DNA of 64,000 bases from Brevibacterium jeotgali (GTDB lineage: Bacteria > Actinomycetota > Actinomycetes > Actinomycetales > Brevibacteriaceae): NCBI RefSeq assembly GCF_900169175.1, contig NZ_FXZM01000004.1, forward strand, positions 124,001 to 188,000. The letters are read 5' to 3'. Both the position numbers and the translations under genes were made by a program. Shown in pieces: positions 1 through 8,669 of this stretch. The stretch's first letter is position 1, and each line of letters begins with the position of its first letter. The notes under the pieces were generated by a model that was not told the origin of the DNA, made no database searches, and saw only the letters and a list, made by a program, of their open reading frames with translations.

Positions 1-179
1 CGAAGGTCAACGACATCGCGGACGTCTTCGAGGATCCGCTGTTCCGTGAGCGCGACATGCTCGTCGAGGTCAGCGACGACGAGGACACCGTCACACATCC
101 CGGCATCGTTCCCCGCCTCACACGGACCCCGGGATCCATCCGCTGGAACGGTCCGGCAGAGATAGGAGACGCATCATGA
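1..179 (+). CDS. CaiB/BaiF family CoA-transferase, C-terminal fragment
   Basis: The last 58 residues of a protein that starts before the window; reading begins at base 3 and stops at TGA 177-179. The tail reads VNDIADVFEDPLFRERDML, then an HPGIVPRL stretch and a closing RTPGSIRW. This is the usual C-terminal pattern of family III (CaiB/BaiF) CoA-transferases, which move CoA between acyl donors and carboxylic acids. Its stop overlaps the next start as ATGA, so it is translationally coupled to the lyase. Such pairs act in leucine or branched dicarboxylic acid breakdown in other bacteria. The substrate cannot be read from this piece. Confidence 0.8.
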   Translation, partial: KVNDIADVFEDPLFRERDMLVEVSDDEDTVTHPGIVPRLTRTPGSIRWNGPAEIGDAS

Positions 180-1096
180 GTACACCCACCGACACCATCG
201 ACAATATCGACATCATCGACGTCACCCCGCGGGATGGCCTCCAGAACGAGGGCGTGGTCGTCTCCACCGAGGACAAGGTCGAGCTCATCACGCGGCTCGC
301 GGACACCGGCGCCCGCCGGATCGAGGCCGTGAGCTTCGTCCATCCGCGCCGCGTGCCGACGATGGCCGACGCGGAAGCGGTGATGGAGCGCGTCCCGGTG
401 CGTGAGGGCGTCTCCTACATCGGTCTCGCGCTCAACGCGCACGGCATCCTGCGGGCCCTCGAAACGTCCGTCGACGAGGTGAACTTCGTCCTCCCCGTCA
501 CGGACGCCTTCGCCGAGGAGAACCAGGGCGGCTCGACCGGCAGCCTGCTCGCAGAGCTCGAGACCGCTCTGCCGGACTTCGAGGGATCGGGCAAGAAGCT
601 CAGCGTGACCCTTGCCGTCGCGTTCGGCTGCCCGTACCAGGGCGATGTGCCGATCGCGGACGTCGTGCGCATCGCAGGCACCCTGCTCGACGCGGCGCCG
701 CTGGACGAGCTGGCGATCGCGGACACGATCGGCTGCGGTGTCCCGGGCCAGGCCCAGGACCTGTTCGAGCAGGTGGGGGAGCTGAGTGACGTGCCCCTGC
801 GGGCCCATTTCCACGATACGCGGCGGACCGCGATCGCCAACGTGACGGCGGCGCGCACGGCTGGTGTGACCCGCTTCGACAGCAGCGTGGCCGGCCTGGG
901 CGGATGCCCGTTCGCTCCCGGCGCCGCCGGCAACGTCGCGACCGAGGACCTCGTGTGGGCGCTCGAGCGCGACGACTGCACGACGGGCATCGACCTGGAG
1001 GCGGCAGTGGACACCGGCCGCTGGATCACGGGGATCCTCGAGAAGTCCCCGGGTTCCGGGATTGCAGCCGCAGGAGCCTTTCCCGCCAGCCGGTGA
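176..1096 (+). CDS. Hydroxymethylglutaryl-CoA lyase
   Basis: 306 residues, the normal length for bacterial HMG-CoA lyase (HMGL-like TIM barrel). It cleaves 3-hydroxy-3-methylglutaryl-CoA into acetoacetate and acetyl-CoA, the last step of leucine breakdown, or a related tertiary hydroxyacyl-CoA. The N-terminal DVTPRDGLQNE motif (about residues 15-25) carries the catalytic Arg-Asp pair. HFHDTRR near residue 211 supplies metal-binding histidines. GLGGCPFAPGAAGNVATED (about 240-258) is the family signature and contains the catalytic Cys. The ATG overlaps the preceding CoA-transferase stop by 4 bases. Citramalyl-CoA lyase activity is a possible alternative, because paired CoA-transferase/lyase genes sometimes serve itaconate or methylsuccinate pathways. 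Confidence 0.9.
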   Translation: MSTPTDTIDNIDIIDVTPRDGLQNEGVVVSTEDKVELITRLADTGARRIEAVSFVHPRRVPTMADAEAVMERVPVREGVSYIGLALNAHGILRALETSVDEVNFVLPVTDAFAEENQGGSTGSLLAELETALPDFEGSGKKLSVTLAVAFGCPYQGDVPIADVVRIAGTLLDAAPLDELAIADTIGCGVPGQAQDLFEQVGELSDVPLRAHFHDTRRTAIANVTAARTAGVTRFDSSVAGLGGCPFAPGAAGNVATEDLVWALERDDCTTGIDLEAAVDTGRWITGILEKSPGSGIAAAGAFPASR

Positions 1097-1167
1097 CCGG
1101 CGCCGGGAGCGCGCAATACACCCGCCCCCACCAGGCCCCAGACGCCGGTCCCCGCAATACCTACTAG

Positions 1168-1213
1168 CTTTCATCACACCGCATATGAAAGAAGTCGTGC
1201 GGTGTGATGAAAG
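1168..1213. repeat. Hairpin repeat, copy 1 of 4
   Basis: Perfect 16-bp arms (CTTTCATCACACCGCA and its complement) around the 14-base loop 1184-1197 (TATGAAAGAAGTCG). It lies between the convergent lyase and FAD oxidase genes, where a bidirectional terminator would be expected, but neither side has a T-run. The other copies are at 11968-12043, 16460-16505 and 59197-59254. Its right flank (GGTGGCTGG units, then TCTGGCAGGTCGATC near 1250-1265) resembles the right flank of copy 2, so the repeated unit may be longer than the hairpin. The rest of the 1097-1284 gap holds only short GGTGGCTGG-type repeats. Confidence 0.85.
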
Positions 1214-1284
1214 TTGGTGGCTGGTGGACGGTGGCTGGTGGCTGGTGTTCTGGCAGGTCGATCTGCACTGCACAGCCGCGCCGC

Positions 1285-2667
1285 CTACGACGCGAAGCCC
1301 ATGCCCGCACTCTCCAGCAGTTTCAGCAGCGGACCGCGCCGGCCCTGATTCTCGTCGGCATCGATGAGCGCCTTCGTCGTGAGGGCGACGCCCGCCCACG
1401 CGAACGGCTCCGGCGGGAACGGCACCGGCATCTTCCGGACCATCTCCAGCTGGGTGAGCTCCGTGTCCGCACCGGACAGCAGATCGAGCATCACGCGGCC
1501 GCCGAACCGGGAGGCGCCCACCCCCAGGCCTGTGTACCCCGCGGAGTAGGCGACCTGGCCGCCGTACGCCGTGGTGAAGAACGGGAAGAAGCGAGAGCAC
1601 GTATCGATCGCACCTCCCCACTTGTGGGTGAAGCGGATCCCCTCCAGTTGGGGGAACGTCTCGATGAACTGGTGAGCGAGCGTCTCGAACGTCTCCGGCC
1701 GCTGGTCGTACTTCCAGGACACCTGCTTGCCGTAGTGGTAGACGGCGTCCCATCCGCCCCACAGGATGCGATCGTCCGCGGTCAGTCGGAAGTAGTGGAA
1801 GCGGTTCGCAGAATCCGCGAGGCCCTCTCGGTGCCGCCAGCCGATCGCCTCCATCTGCGCGTCGGTGAGCGGCTCCGTCATGAGTGCGTAGTCGTACACG
1901 GGCACGGTGTGGAGCTTCGTGCGCGCCAGCAGTGAGGGGAACACGTTCGTTCCCAGCGCCACGCGGTCGGCTTCCAGCGTCCCCTCGTCGGTCGTGAGCA
2001 CGATCTGCGACCCCGCACGGTCCAGCGACCGCACGATCGAGTTCTCGTGCACCTCGACCCCCAGCTCCTGGATGACCCGCTGCAGTCCCCAGCACAGCTT
2101 CGCGGGGTCGAGGATCGATGCGGTCCTCGTCTCTCGCAGCCCGCCCAGGTACTGGGGAGAGCGGATGTGGTCCCGCAGAGCCGCCTCGTCCAGCCACTCG
2201 CGGTCCTCTGTCGGCGAGTGCTCCGGCGCCATCGCGTCGACCTGGTACTGCTCCGTCGCCACGCTGATGATGCCGGTGCGCTCGAAGTCGCAGTCGATGC
2301 CGTAGCGGCCGATCGCCTCCTCGATCGCGTCGAGGTTCTCGATCCCCAGCTCGACGAGACGGTCGTTCTCCTGGGGCACGTGCTGTTCGCCGTTCTCCCG
2401 ACCGTGCGTGAGGCTCGATTCGCAGAAGCCGCCATTGCGTCCGGACGCCGCCCAACCGATCCGGCCGCCCTCCAGCAGGATGACCCGTCGCTCGGGATCG
2501 GCCTCCTTCGCGAGCAGCGCGGTCCACAGTCCCACGAAGCCGCCTCCCACTACGGCGAGGTCCGTGGACCGGGGGCCGGACAGGGCCGGCAGCGGGGCGG
2601 GGCGATCCGGGCTGTCCAGCCAGAACGGTGTCGTCGAGGCGGAGCTGAGCGATGCGGTGGGATCCAT
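1285..2667 (-). CDS. FAD-dependent amine oxidoreductase (DAO/PuuB-like)
   Basis: 460 residues of the D-amino-acid-oxidase (DAO) FAD superfamily. The Rossmann motif AVVGGGFVG lies near residues 37-46, followed by an acidic end of beta-2 (LLEGG) and the RNGGF turn typical of gamma-glutamylputrescine oxidase and related amine oxidases. It probably oxidises an amine or N-substituted amino acid to the aldehyde or oxo acid. The ATG at 2665-2667 is chosen because AGAGAGG lies just upstream; longer in-frame readings lack a good ribosome site. It is the last gene of the polyamine importer cluster, 99 bases after the inner permease gene, so putrescine or a derivative is the inferred substrate. Sarcosine-type oxidases are the main alternative. 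Confidence 0.75.
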   Translation of the reverse strand: MDPTASLSSASTTPFWLDSPDRPAPLPALSGPRSTDLAVVGGGFVGLWTALLAKEADPERRVILLEGGRIGWAASGRNGGFCESSLTHGRENGEQHVPQENDRLVELGIENLDAIEEAIGRYGIDCDFERTGIISVATEQYQVDAMAPEHSPTEDREWLDEAALRDHIRSPQYLGGLRETRTASILDPAKLCWGLQRVIQELGVEVHENSIVRSLDRAGSQIVLTTDEGTLEADRVALGTNVFPSLLARTKLHTVPVYDYALMTEPLTDAQMEAIGWRHREGLADSANRFHYFRLTADDRILWGGWDAVYHYGKQVSWKYDQRPETFETLAHQFIETFPQLEGIRFTHKWGGAIDTCSRFFPFFTTAYGGQVAYSAGYTGLGVGASRFGGRVMLDLLSGADTELTQLEMVRKMPVPFPPEPFAWAGVALTTKALIDADENQGRRGPLLKLLESAGMGFAS

Positions 2668-2766
2668 GGGAACCTCTCTGCGGGTCGGTGGGGCCGGTTC
2701 CGAACCGGCCCGGCGGTGCCGGTGGGCCGCTGCCGAGGTCCCGGCGGGGACCTCGGCAGCGGTCAC

Positions 2767-3681
2767 CTAGCCGGCCATGGTCTTGATGATCTCCGTGGAC
2801 GACGAACCGGACCTTCTGAGCACATACCCCACGACCGCGAGGGCGAAGAGCGTGAGGAGGAGCATGATCGTCGACATCGCGGCGACCTCGGGCCGCAGGG
2901 CCACACGGACGGACGCGAAGATGTACACCGGCCACGGCGTGTAGCCGGGCTGCTGCACGAAGCTGGAGAGGATCGTGTTGTCCAGGCTCAGCGTGAACGA
3001 CATGAGCGCGCCGGCGAGCACGCCGGGCGCCGCGATGGGCAGGGTGATGTCGCGGAACGCCCGCCAGGGGGAGGCGCCCAGGTCGCCGGCCGCCTCCTCG
3101 AGCGAGGTGTCGATGCCCGCCATCCGCGCGCGGACGATGAACGTGACGATCGCCATCGAGAACATCGCGTGCGACACGATGAGTCTGACCAGGCCGTTGC
3201 TGAACGGAGTGAGACCCGCGTCGACGCCCAGCGTGACGAACCAGGGCAGGAACGCGATGCCGTCGACGATCTCCGGGGTGACGAGTGTGAACACGAGGAC
3301 GCCCGTGAGCGCCGCGGCCCACCATCCGCCTCCTCGGACACGGGACAGCGCGATCCCGCCCAGCGTGCCGAGGATCGTCGACAGGAGCGCCGCCCCGACA
3401 GCCGCCTGCAGCGAGGTGACGACGGACGAGATGATGACGTCGTTGTTCACCGCGTTCACGTACGCGCCGAACCCGAACCCGGACCAGCGCGCCAGAACCC
3501 GTCCGCTGTTGAACGAGTACGTGACGATCACGGCGATCGGGGTGAAGAGGAACAGGAAGACGATCGCTCCCCACACCGCGAAGAGGGTGTTGCGCAGGCG
3601 CGTGCGCTTCTGTCCGCCGTAGGAGCGGCGCGTCCGCGGCGCCGGTGGGGCGTCGGCGTTCCTCGAGACGTCCGCACTCAT
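2767..3681 (-). CDS. potC: ABC transporter permease, spermidine/putrescine type (PotC-like)
   Basis: 304 residues with about six hydrophobic segments, the first after a basic N-terminal tail. The cytoplasmic EAA loop reads EEAAGDLGASPWRAFRDITL, the docking site for the ATPase. Family and order match PotC of polyamine importers. The ATG at 3679-3681 follows AAGGAG and overlaps the stop of the upstream permease as ATGA, which supports tight coupling of the two channel halves. The start was moved inward from a longer reading that lies inside the neighbouring gene. Confidence 0.85.
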   Translation of the reverse strand: MSADVSRNADAPPAPRTRRSYGGQKRTRLRNTLFAVWGAIVFLFLFTPIAVIVTYSFNSGRVLARWSGFGFGAYVNAVNNDVIISSVVTSLQAAVGAALLSTILGTLGGIALSRVRGGGWWAAALTGVLVFTLVTPEIVDGIAFLPWFVTLGVDAGLTPFSNGLVRLIVSHAMFSMAIVTFIVRARMAGIDTSLEEAAGDLGASPWRAFRDITLPIAAPGVLAGALMSFTLSLDNTILSSFVQQPGYTPWPVYIFASVRVALRPEVAAMSTIMLLLTLFALAVVGYVLRRSGSSSTEIIKTMAG

Positions 3682-4583
3682 GACGGCACTCCTTCCAGCT
3701 GGACACGGGTGAGTCGGTGGAACAGTGCGCGGCCGGCCCACAGGAGGAGTCCCGCGACCGCGGCCACAAGCAGGGTGACGAGCATGAGCGACACCGCCAT
3801 CGCCGCACCCAGTGCCCAGTTCTGGGCCGTGTTGAACTGGCTGGCGATGATCTGCCCGATCATCGTGCCGCTCGCCCCGCCCAGCACGGAGGCGGTGATG
3901 TAGTCACCGGTCAGCGGGATGAAGACGAGCACGCAGCCGCTGATGACGCCGGGCATGGCCAGCGGCATCGTGACCCTGAAGAAGGTCGAGATGCGGCCGG
4001 CGCCCAGGTCGTAGCTGGCCTCCCGCAGGCGGGTGCCTGCTGTGTCCATCGCGACGAACAGCGGCAGGATCATGAGCGGGAGGTAGTTGTAGACGACGCC
4101 GATCTGCACCGCGGACCGCGTGTAGAGGATGTCCAGCGGCTCCCCGAGCATCCCCAGGCCCTGCATCCAGTCGGAGAGGAACCCGTCCGGCGACAGGATG
4201 ATCTGCCACCCCAGGGTGCGGACCAGGAAGTTGGTCCAGAACGGGACCATGACGAGTGCGAGAAGCAGCCCGCGGCGCTCCGGCCGCACCTTCGTCGCCA
4301 GCCAGTACGTGAAGGGGACGGAGATCGCCAGGCACAGCAGCGTGCCGACGATGGAGATCCGCAGGCTCGCCAGCAGCGTGGACAGCACCGCTCCGTTGAA
4401 GACCTCGCCGTACCGGTCGAAGCTCAACCGGTCGGTCGCGACCGTCGTGTACTCGTCCGGCTTGTAGCCGAAGCTGTAGAACAGGACCATCGAGACGGGG
4501 ATGACGAAGAAGAAGACGACGTACGCCCACGTGGGGAACGCGAGCGCTCCCGGTCCCAGGACCTTCGCTGCAAGCCGCTTCAT
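3678..4583 (-). CDS. potB: ABC transporter permease, spermidine/putrescine type (PotB-like)
   Basis: 301 residues. The N-terminal membrane helix (TWAYVVFFFVIPVSMVLF) is followed by a large periplasmic loop and further transmembrane segments. The EAA loop is REASYDLGAGRISTFFRVTM. It is the other half of the importer channel. The ATG at 4581-4583 follows GAGGAG and overlaps the stop of the binding-protein gene by ATGA (4580-4583), so binding protein, PotB and PotC are translated as a relay. Substrate specificity is inferred from the cluster (amine oxidase, aminotransferase and aldehyde dehydrogenases), not from the permease itself. Confidence 0.85.
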   Translation of the reverse strand: MKRLAAKVLGPGALAFPTWAYVVFFFVIPVSMVLFYSFGYKPDEYTTVATDRLSFDRYGEVFNGAVLSTLLASLRISIVGTLLCLAISVPFTYWLATKVRPERRGLLLALVMVPFWTNFLVRTLGWQIILSPDGFLSDWMQGLGMLGEPLDILYTRSAVQIGVVYNYLPLMILPLFVAMDTAGTRLREASYDLGAGRISTFFRVTMPLAMPGVISGCVLVFIPLTGDYITASVLGGASGTMIGQIIASQFNTAQNWALGAAMAVSLMLVTLLVAAVAGLLLWAGRALFHRLTRVQLEGVPS

Positions 4584-5767
4584 GTCCCGCTCCTCGCCTG
4601 CGCGTCGGTGAAGATCTCCACGCGGCGTGCCTGCCCGGAGTTGAACTCGCTCGGCACCAGGCGGTCGAGCACCTCCTGCGTCGGGAAGACGATGTCCGCG
4701 AAGTCGAAATCGTCCTCGATCCCCGGTTCGGCCAGCACCGACGAGCCCGTGTGATAGCCGATGTAGTCGACCTGGGCGAAGGCGTTGTCGGGGGCGATGA
4801 CGTGGTTGATGAACGAGTGGGCGGCGTCCGGATTCGGCGCGCCGGTGGCCAGGCACCAGTTGTCCGTCCAGATGTTCGCGGAGGGAGTGGGGAAGACGAA
4901 CTTCCAGCGGTCCGGGTCATCAGCCTCCATGATCCCCTGCCGGGCGTCGCCGTTGAACGCCTGCATGAGGACGAAGCCGCCCTGCGCCATCGCCGTGTTC
5001 GCGTTGCCCAGGTAGGCCCGCGCTGTGGGGGCGAGCTGCTCGACGACGATGTCCGCCGCCTCGTCCAGCTCTCCCTCGTCGATCGTATTGAGATCGTGCC
5101 CCAGTGCGGCGAGTGCGATGGCGACGACCTCCCACGGGTCCTCCAGCAGCATCGTCGTCCCGTTCGCCTCATCCTGTGCGACGTCGATGAAGTCCTGCCA
5201 GCTGGTGAGTTCGCGGGGCACTGCGGAGGTGTCGTAGACGAATCCGGTCGTGCCCCACGCCTTGCACACGGAGTACTCGTCGTTCGGGTCGTAGTCCTGC
5301 CCGCGGAAGTTGGGGTCGATCGTATCGAGGTTCGGGATGAGGGACATGTCGAGCTTCTGGATGAGACCGTGCTCGGCCATGTCCGGCACCCGCAGGCCGG
5401 TGGGGACGACGATGTCGTAACCGGAGGTGCCGCGCGCGGCGGCGAGCTTCGCGATCAGCTCCTCGTTCGACCCGTACGCGTCGACCTGCAGCTTCACGTC
5501 GTGCGCCGCCGACCACGCGTCCAGCACGTCCGGGTCGTCGTAGTCGCCCCACGAATAGACGTTGAGCTTCGACTCGATGCGCCCGTCCGCGGCAGGGCTG
5601 GAGGCGACGCTTCCCGACGACTGGCACCCCGCCAGCAGCCCCATCCCCAGCGCTCCTGCCCCCGCGAGCATCCCCCGCCTCGAGAAACGGCCGCCGAGGC
5701 CGCCCCCGTACGAGGCGTACTGCGCCAGTGCCGGGCGAGGGGCGAGCACCCGCATGCGCTCACTCAT
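4580..5767 (-). CDS. potD: Polyamine-type ABC substrate-binding lipoprotein (PotD-like)
   Basis: 395 residues. The N-terminus has [22 protein letters not shown]: twin arginines, a hydrophobic stretch and an LLAGC lipobox. That suggests Tat export followed by lipid anchoring, with Cys 48 as the mature first residue. The mature part begins with [15 protein letters not shown], the classic opening of PotD/PotF polyamine-binding proteins. It should capture putrescine, spermidine or a related amine outside the membrane and pass it to PotBC. The ATG overlaps the end of the ATPase gene by 8 bases; an internal ATG at codon 5 is possible. Tat export of the lipoprotein is an inference from the RR motif. 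Confidence 0.85.
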   Translation of the reverse strand: MSERMRVLAPRPALAQYASYGGGLGGRFSRRGMLAGAGALGMGLLAGCQSSGSVASSPAADGRIESKLNVYSWGDYDDPDVLDAWSAAHDVKLQVDAYGSNEELIAKLAAARGTSGYDIVVPTGLRVPDMAEHGLIQKLDMSLIPNLDTIDPNFRGQDYDPNDEYSVCKAWGTTGFVYDTSAVPRELTSWQDFIDVAQDEANGTTMLLEDPWEVVAIALAALGHDLNTIDEGELDEAADIVVEQLAPTARAYLGNANTAMAQGGFVLMQAFNGDARQGIMEADDPDRWKFVFPTPSANIWTDNWCLATGAPNPDAAHSFINHVIAPDNAFAQVDYIGYHTGSSVLAEPGIEDDFDFADIVFPTQEVLDRLVPSEFNSGQARRVEIFTDAQARSGT

Positions 5768-6908
5768 CGCCGAACACCTGCACTGCGTCGGGGTCCCAGC
5801 TCAGGCGAGCGCGCTCGCCCTCCCCGACGTCCGTGGCGGCGGCGAACGGAACGCGGGCCAGGACCTCGGGCCCGTGGTCCAGCCGCACGAGGTACTGCAC
5901 GACGTCGCCCAGGAACGATTCCCCGACGATGACACCGGTCGAGGAGTTCGTGGCCGGACCGTCGGCACCTGCGGAGTTCGATGCTGCAGCCGTTTCGGGT
6001 GCGAGCCGGATCGACTCGGGACGGATGGCGGCGCGGACCCGGGCGCCGGAGGAGAAGCCGGCGACTGCCTCGGCGGTGGCCTCGAGTGTCGTGTGGGCCG
6101 TCGGCAGGGTGACGGTTCCGCCGTCCCGGGCCTCCCCGATCGTGGCGTCGACGAAGTTCTGCTTGCCGATGAAGCCCGCGACGAAGGAGTTGGCAGGGCG
6201 CTGGTAGATCTCCTCCGCACCGCCGACCTGCTGGATCTCGCCTTCGCTCATGACGACGATCCGGTCGCTCATCGCGAGCGCCTCCTGCTGGTCGTGCGTG
6301 ACGAAGACGAAGGTGAGGCCCAGCTCCGTGTGCAGCTTGATGAGCTCCAGCTGCGTCTCCTCGCGCAGCTTCCGGTCCAGCGCGGACATCGGTTCGTCCA
6401 GGAGGAGGACGCGCGGCCGGTTCACGAGTGCACGGGCCAGCGCGACGCGCTGCTGCTGGCCGCCGGAGAGCATGGCGGGCTTCCGCTCCGCGAAGTCGCG
6501 CATGCGGACCATCTCGAGCGTCTCCGCGACTCGGGGGCCGATCTCCTTCCGGGACACCTTCGCGCGCTTGAGGCCGTACGCGACGTTCTCCGCGACCGTG
6601 AGGTGCGGGAAGAGCGCGTAGGACTGGAAGACCGTGTTGACCGGCCGACGGAACGGCGGCAGCTCTGTGAGGTCCTCCCCGTCCAGCTCGATCTCGCCGT
6701 TCGTGGGCTGCTCGAATCCCGCGATCATCCGCAGGAGCGTCGTCTTGCCGCAGCCGGAGGGACCCAGCAGGGAGAGGAACTCGCCCGCACGGACCTCCAG
6801 GTCGACACCGCGGATCGCCGTGTGCTCGCCGAACTGCTTGCGCACCCCGCGCAGCGACAGGGCACCGCCGGCATGGGCCGTGTCCTGTGCGCGGTGCTGC
6901 GCGGGCAC
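5760..6908 (-). CDS. potA: ABC transporter ATP-binding protein, polyamine type (PotA-like)
   Basis: 382 residues with all ATPase motifs: Walker [10 protein letters not shown] (49-57), Q-loop [13 protein letters not shown], signature [15 protein letters not shown] (147-161), Walker B LLLDEP (168-173) and switch VTHDQQEAL. The C-terminal third is a TOBE-type regulatory domain, as in PotA. It powers the PotBCD importer. The start is a GTG at 6906-6908, 14 bases after the upstream dehydrogenase stop; its ribosome site is poor, so the exact start is uncertain. It belongs to the single minus-strand transcript running from the dehydrogenase gene to the amine oxidase gene. Confidence 0.9.
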   Translation of the reverse strand: MPAQHRAQDTAHAGGALSLRGVRKQFGEHTAIRGVDLEVRAGEFLSLLGPSGCGKTTLLRMIAGFEQPTNGEIELDGEDLTELPPFRRPVNTVFQSYALFPHLTVAENVAYGLKRAKVSRKEIGPRVAETLEMVRMRDFAERKPAMLSGGQQQRVALARALVNRPRVLLLDEPMSALDRKLREETQLELIKLHTELGLTFVFVTHDQQEALAMSDRIVVMSEGEIQQVGGAEEIYQRPANSFVAGFIGKQNFVDATIGEARDGGTVTLPTAHTTLEATAEAVAGFSSGARVRAAIRPESIRLAPETAAASNSAGADGPATNSSTGVIVGESFLGDVVQYLVRLDHGPEVLARVPFAAATDVGEGERARLSWDPDAVQVFGDE

Positions 6909-6922
6909 TGTCTGTTAAGTCG

Positions 6923-8428
6923 TCACTGTCGTGTCCTTTCCGGGAGGGCCGCGTCATCCGGGGTGGTGAAGACGATGTCCTGCCAGTCGCGGCGGGGACC
7001 GTCCGTCTCGTCGATGAGAACGTGCTTGATCTGCGTGTACTCGTCGAACGAGTACTGCGACATGTCCTTGCCGAAGCCGGAGGCCTTGTACCCTCCGTGC
7101 GGCATCTCCGACACGATCGGGATGTGCTCGTTGATCCACACGCAGCCGGCCTCGATGTCCGCGGCGGCGCGCAGCGCTCGGTTCGTCGTGGTGGTCCAGG
7201 CGCTCGCCGCCAGCCCGTAGGGGGTGTCGTTCGCCAGCTCGATCGCCTCATCGTCCGTGTCGAACGGGACGGCGACGAGCACGGGGCCGAACACCTCCTC
7301 GCGCCAGATCTCTGCGTCGGTGCCCACACCCGTGACGAGCGTGGGGGAGTAGTGCGCGGAGCCGGCCGGGGCATCGGCGGGGGTGCGGCCTCCGCAGCGG
7401 ACGGTGGCACCGGAAGCCTGTGCGCGGGTGACGAAACCGGCGACCCGATCACGGTGCGCGGTGGAGATGAGCGATCCCATGTCCGTCGCGAGATCGGCGG
7501 GGTCGCCCACGGTCACGCCCTCCATGAGGGTCACGACCCGCTCGGAGAACGCATCGAAGAGCGAGCGGTGGACGATCGCCCGGGTCGCGGCCGTGCAGTC
7601 CTGCCCGCCGTTGATGAGGGAGCCGGCGACGGCGCCCCGGGCTGCTGCCTCGACGTCCGCATCGTCGAACACGACCAGTGGTGCCTTGCCGCCCAGCTCC
7701 AGATGGATGCGGGAGCCCTTGCGGGCGGCGGCCTCCATGACACGGCGCCCCACACGGGTCGACCCGGTGAACGAGGACATGACGACGTCCGGGTGGGCGA
7801 CCAGCGCCTGTCCCGCGGTGGGGCCGTCGCCCGCGATCACGTTGAGGACTCCGGGAGGGAAACCGGCGGCGATCGCGGCCTCGGCGAGGATGCGGGAGGT
7901 GCCGGGAGTGAGCTCGGAGCTCTTCAGCACGATCGTGTTGCCCGCTGCGACCGCGGGGAAGACCTTCCACGCGGCCATCTGCAGCGGATAGTTCCACGGT
8001 GCGATCGAGCCGACGACGCCCAGGGGCTCCCGGCGGACCATCGACGTGGACCCGGGCCAGTAGGTGCCGGCGGCCGTGCCGGTGAGCTGACGGGCGGCAC
8101 CGGCGAAGAACCGGGCGTTGTCGATCGCCCCCGGGACGTCGAAGTCCTGCGCGAGCCGCAGGGACTTGCCGGTCTGCTGCGATTCGACCCGTGCGAGTTC
8201 GTCCGCTCGCGCCTCCAGGGCGTCCGCCAGGGCGAGCATGAGGGCCGCACGGTCGCCGGGGATCGTGCGCTTCCAATCGGGGAACGCGGCGCGGGCTGAT
8301 GCGACCGCCGCATCCACCTCCGTGAGGCCTGCGAGCCGGTAGGTGCCCAGGGCCTCGCCCGTGGCGGGGGCGATGAGGGTGTGCTCCGGTCCTGTGCCCT
8401 CGACCGGGCGGCCGTCGATGACGTGCAT
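6923..8428 (-). CDS. Aldehyde dehydrogenase, gamma-aminobutyraldehyde type
   Basis: 501 residues, NAD(P)-dependent aldehyde dehydrogenase superfamily. Motifs: cofactor segment APWNYPL near 143, general base Glu 244 in HLELGGKAPL, catalytic Cys 278 in GGQDCTA, and EVFGPV further on. The closest named group is gamma-aminobutyraldehyde/betaine aldehyde dehydrogenase, which would oxidise the aldehyde made from putrescine to GABA. ATG 8426-8428 is preferred over the upstream GTG because GGAGG lies 8 bases before it. It leads the minus-strand operon and faces the Lrp regulator across a 241-base divergent region. Confidence 0.85.
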   Translation of the reverse strand: MHVIDGRPVEGTGPEHTLIAPATGEALGTYRLAGLTEVDAAVASARAAFPDWKRTIPGDRAALMLALADALEARADELARVESQQTGKSLRLAQDFDVPGAIDNARFFAGAARQLTGTAAGTYWPGSTSMVRREPLGVVGSIAPWNYPLQMAAWKVFPAVAAGNTIVLKSSELTPGTSRILAEAAIAAGFPPGVLNVIAGDGPTAGQALVAHPDVVMSSFTGSTRVGRRVMEAAARKGSRIHLELGGKAPLVVFDDADVEAAARGAVAGSLINGGQDCTAATRAIVHRSLFDAFSERVVTLMEGVTVGDPADLATDMGSLISTAHRDRVAGFVTRAQASGATVRCGGRTPADAPAGSAHYSPTLVTGVGTDAEIWREEVFGPVLVAVPFDTDDEAIELANDTPYGLAASAWTTTTNRALRAAADIEAGCVWINEHIPIVSEMPHGGYKASGFGKDMSQYSFDEYTQIKHVLIDETDGPRRDWQDIVFTTPDDAALPERTRQ

Positions 8429-8571
8429 GCTGTGGTCCTCCACCGTTGAAGGCGACTCGGGTATAGCAGGTGTCTCTGGTCCGCAGCGGGCTTCTTCGTC
8501 CGCGGCGTGATGTGCGCCACAGAGGGCGATAAGGAAAACGGTAGCACGCAGATTCGCCGATTGGTAGAGGT

Positions 8572-8603
8572 TTGCTTCGTCGACCGATTATGTGGCGAAG
8601 CAA
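8572..8603. promoter_or_regulatory. Inverted repeat in the divergent dehydrogenase/Lrp control region
   Basis: Perfect arms TTGCTTCG (8572-8579) and CGAAGCAA (8596-8603) with a 16-base gap. They lie in the 8429-8669 divergent region, which is visibly richer in A and T than the genes. A TTGCGA (8621-8626) with a GATAGT 17 bases later (8644-8649) could be a promoter for the Lrp gene, but it sits very close to the GTG start. The inverted repeat is a candidate binding site for the Lrp protein encoded next door. This is inferred from position and symmetry only. Confidence 0.5.
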
Positions 8604-8669
8604 TCCGTCGCCAGATTCTATTGCGACAAAGGAATCCGTAGTGGATAGTGTTTCGGGAGGAGGTGCACT

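Noticed and set aside
1168..1213. Hairpin repeats as small protein genes, because several frames read FIxPHMKExVRxDE-like peptides
   Set aside because: The peptide appears in both orientations because the DNA is palindromic, and the frames continue into unrelated flanking sequence without ribosome sites.
2047..3903. A 618-codon plus-strand frame across the amine oxidase and permease genes
   Set aside because: The protein is Arg/Asp/Glu-rich without domain, crosses two convincing minus-strand genes and lacks a ribosome site.
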